Both the position numbers and the translations under genes were made by a program. DNA of 35,450 bases from an uncultured bacterium (GTDB lineage: Bacteria > Myxococcota_A > Bradymonadia > Bradymonadales > Bradymonadaceae), in assembly GCA_937981985.1 (NCBI GenBank), contig CALJNB010000003.1, positions 1 to 35,450 of the forward strand, read 5' to 3'. Below the pieces are notes generated by a model, which ran no database searches, was not told the DNA's origin, and was given only the letters and a program-made list of their open reading frames with translations. Below, in pieces: positions 34,983-35,450 of the stretch (its first letter is position 1; each line of letters starts with the position of its first letter).

Positions 34983-35036
34983 TTTTGAAACGTTCTACGG
35001 ACAGCTTTCAAAGAAATCCGTGGTTTAAGAATCGTT

Positions 35037-35066
35037 TTGCCTTTATCAAAAAAGCTTAAGTATAAT
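35037..35066 (+). promoter_or_regulatory. Strong sigma-70 promoter of an unidentified transcript
   Basis: TTGCCT (35037-35042), an 18-base spacer and a perfect TATAAT (35061-35066). Transcription would start around 35073. It drives either a small RNA or the short frame at 35108. Confidence 0.55.
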
Positions 35067-35107
35067 CCTAACATCGTCAGATATTTGTTTTCTAATCCCC
35101 GTGCAGC

Positions 35108-35245
35108 ATGAATCCATCTCACCAGGCCAAAACCGAAGAGGGAAATTCGATCGGTGTGGAAGGGGGCTATGTATTCCTTTTTTCGTGTTTTATGGTGAAC
35201 CGATCTATAAAAATGCGGCTGGGTGGAAAAAATCATTTGCGCTAA
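35108..35245 (+). CDS. Doubtful 45-residue ORF
   Basis: It starts with ATG (MNPSHQAKTEEG) 35 bases after the predicted transcription start, but no ribosome site precedes it. The middle is hydrophobic (GGYVFLFSCFMV), the end basic (KMRLGGKNHLR). After its TAA the same frame continues without a new start. It may be a degraded gene or part of a non-coding RNA. Confidence 0.2.
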   Translation: MNPSHQAKTEEGNSIGVEGGYVFLFSCFMVNRSIKMRLGGKNHLR

Positions 35246-35450
35246 TTATTTAAAAGCGAAATCTACAACAACGGCTGGATACTTGATTTACCAGTAGCTC
35301 AAAGGGCATCGAGGTTGGAACAACTCGTAGCTAACTCAGCTTCTACGCCGCAGGTCGGCTAGGTGTTTGCCAGCAACCTAAAAGCTGTTGCGATTGACGC
35401 AACTCGACTATCCGCTCTTAACATTTTAATAAGCTAACTTAAGGGCTTAT

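Larger units (their letters stand above)
34983..35450. other. Right-edge region without a convincing gene
   Basis: About 470 bases after the RND pump. It holds a strong promoter (35037-35066), a 45-codon frame (35108-35245) and, in the same frame, two further protein-like stretches up to 35359 and to about 35434 split by single stop codons. Hairpins are possible: CGAG-(g)-TTG/CAACTCG near 35310-35327 and GCAAC/GTTGC near 35373-35391. No tRNA or known RNA family was recognised. Confidence 0.5.

Noticed and set aside
35090..35170. Signal recognition particle RNA or tmRNA
   Set aside because: CACCAGGCC followed by ACCGAAG recalled the SRP apical loop, but the invariant GGAAG/AGCAGC core is absent; no tmRNA tRNA-like end or tag frame fits.
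34934..35236. 100-residue minus-strand ORF at the end of the RND pump
   Set aside because: Overlaps the conserved pump C-terminus and the strong rightward promoter; no recognisable sequence.
1..35450. CRISPR arrays, insertion sequences, prophage, tRNA or rRNA genes
   Set aside because: No regularly spaced repeats, transposase motifs, phage structural genes or tRNA cloverleafs were found by reading both strands.

Overview
The window is a chromosomal stretch from a Gram-negative bacterium of moderate GC. Predicted lipoproteins are very frequent (nine with a lipobox), and there are C-terminal-aromatic beta-barrels, a Tat-exported protein, RND efflux and a GspE-type ATPase. The FHA-DUF4388 protein, the thrombospondin-type-3/FG-GAP lipoprotein, a Cys-rich plus RCC1 lipoprotein, a VWA lipoprotein and a heme-lipoprotein/DUF1501 pair together recall the former deltaproteobacteria, especially Myxococcota/Bradymonadia-like lineages. 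That placement is inference from gene content only. No phage, transposase, CRISPR, tRNA or rRNA was seen; the region reads as ordinary core plus lineage-specific cell-envelope genes.

Layout. 1-5.2 kb: the 3' end of a methyltransferase; a MrfA-like DNA repair helicase with an SOS-like box at its promoter; then, on the minus strand, a zinc-motif-less anti-sigma factor and its ECF sigma factor, preceded by an RpoE-type promoter, and a HisC-like aminotransferase. 5.2-10.8 kb: an outer-membrane barrel with a histone-like basic tail, a small membrane protein, an FHA-DUF4388 regulator, SspB, a Ca-binding repeat lipoprotein and RlpA. 10.8-18.1 kb: a GNAT enzyme divergent from purE, a VWA lipoprotein, uvrA, a small lipoprotein, and a c-type cytochrome lipoprotein. 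18.2-24.4 kb: an orphan GspE/PilB ATPase, a small outer-membrane protein bracketed by two copies of a 52-bp repeat, a seven-bladed RCC1 lipoprotein, and rpsA with promoter, structured leader and terminator. 24.5-28.1 kb: a translationally coupled pair, a two-heme-motif lipoprotein and a Tat-exported DUF1501 protein. 28.3-35.0 kb: a tightly coupled four-gene operon of orphan family-5 substrate-binding lipoprotein, membrane thioredoxin, RND adaptor and RND pump. 35.0-35.45 kb: no convincing gene, but a perfect TATAAT promoter and an odd stop-interrupted reading frame.

The strongest candidates for something undescribed are the substrate-binding protein/thioredoxin/RND operon, whose pump carries two unusual insertions, the heme-lipoprotein/DUF1501 pair, the 52-bp repeat pair and the transcription unit at the right edge. 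Many start codons were moved downstream of the longest open frame because promoters or Shine-Dalgarno sites fall inside the longer version; these choices are stated per gene.
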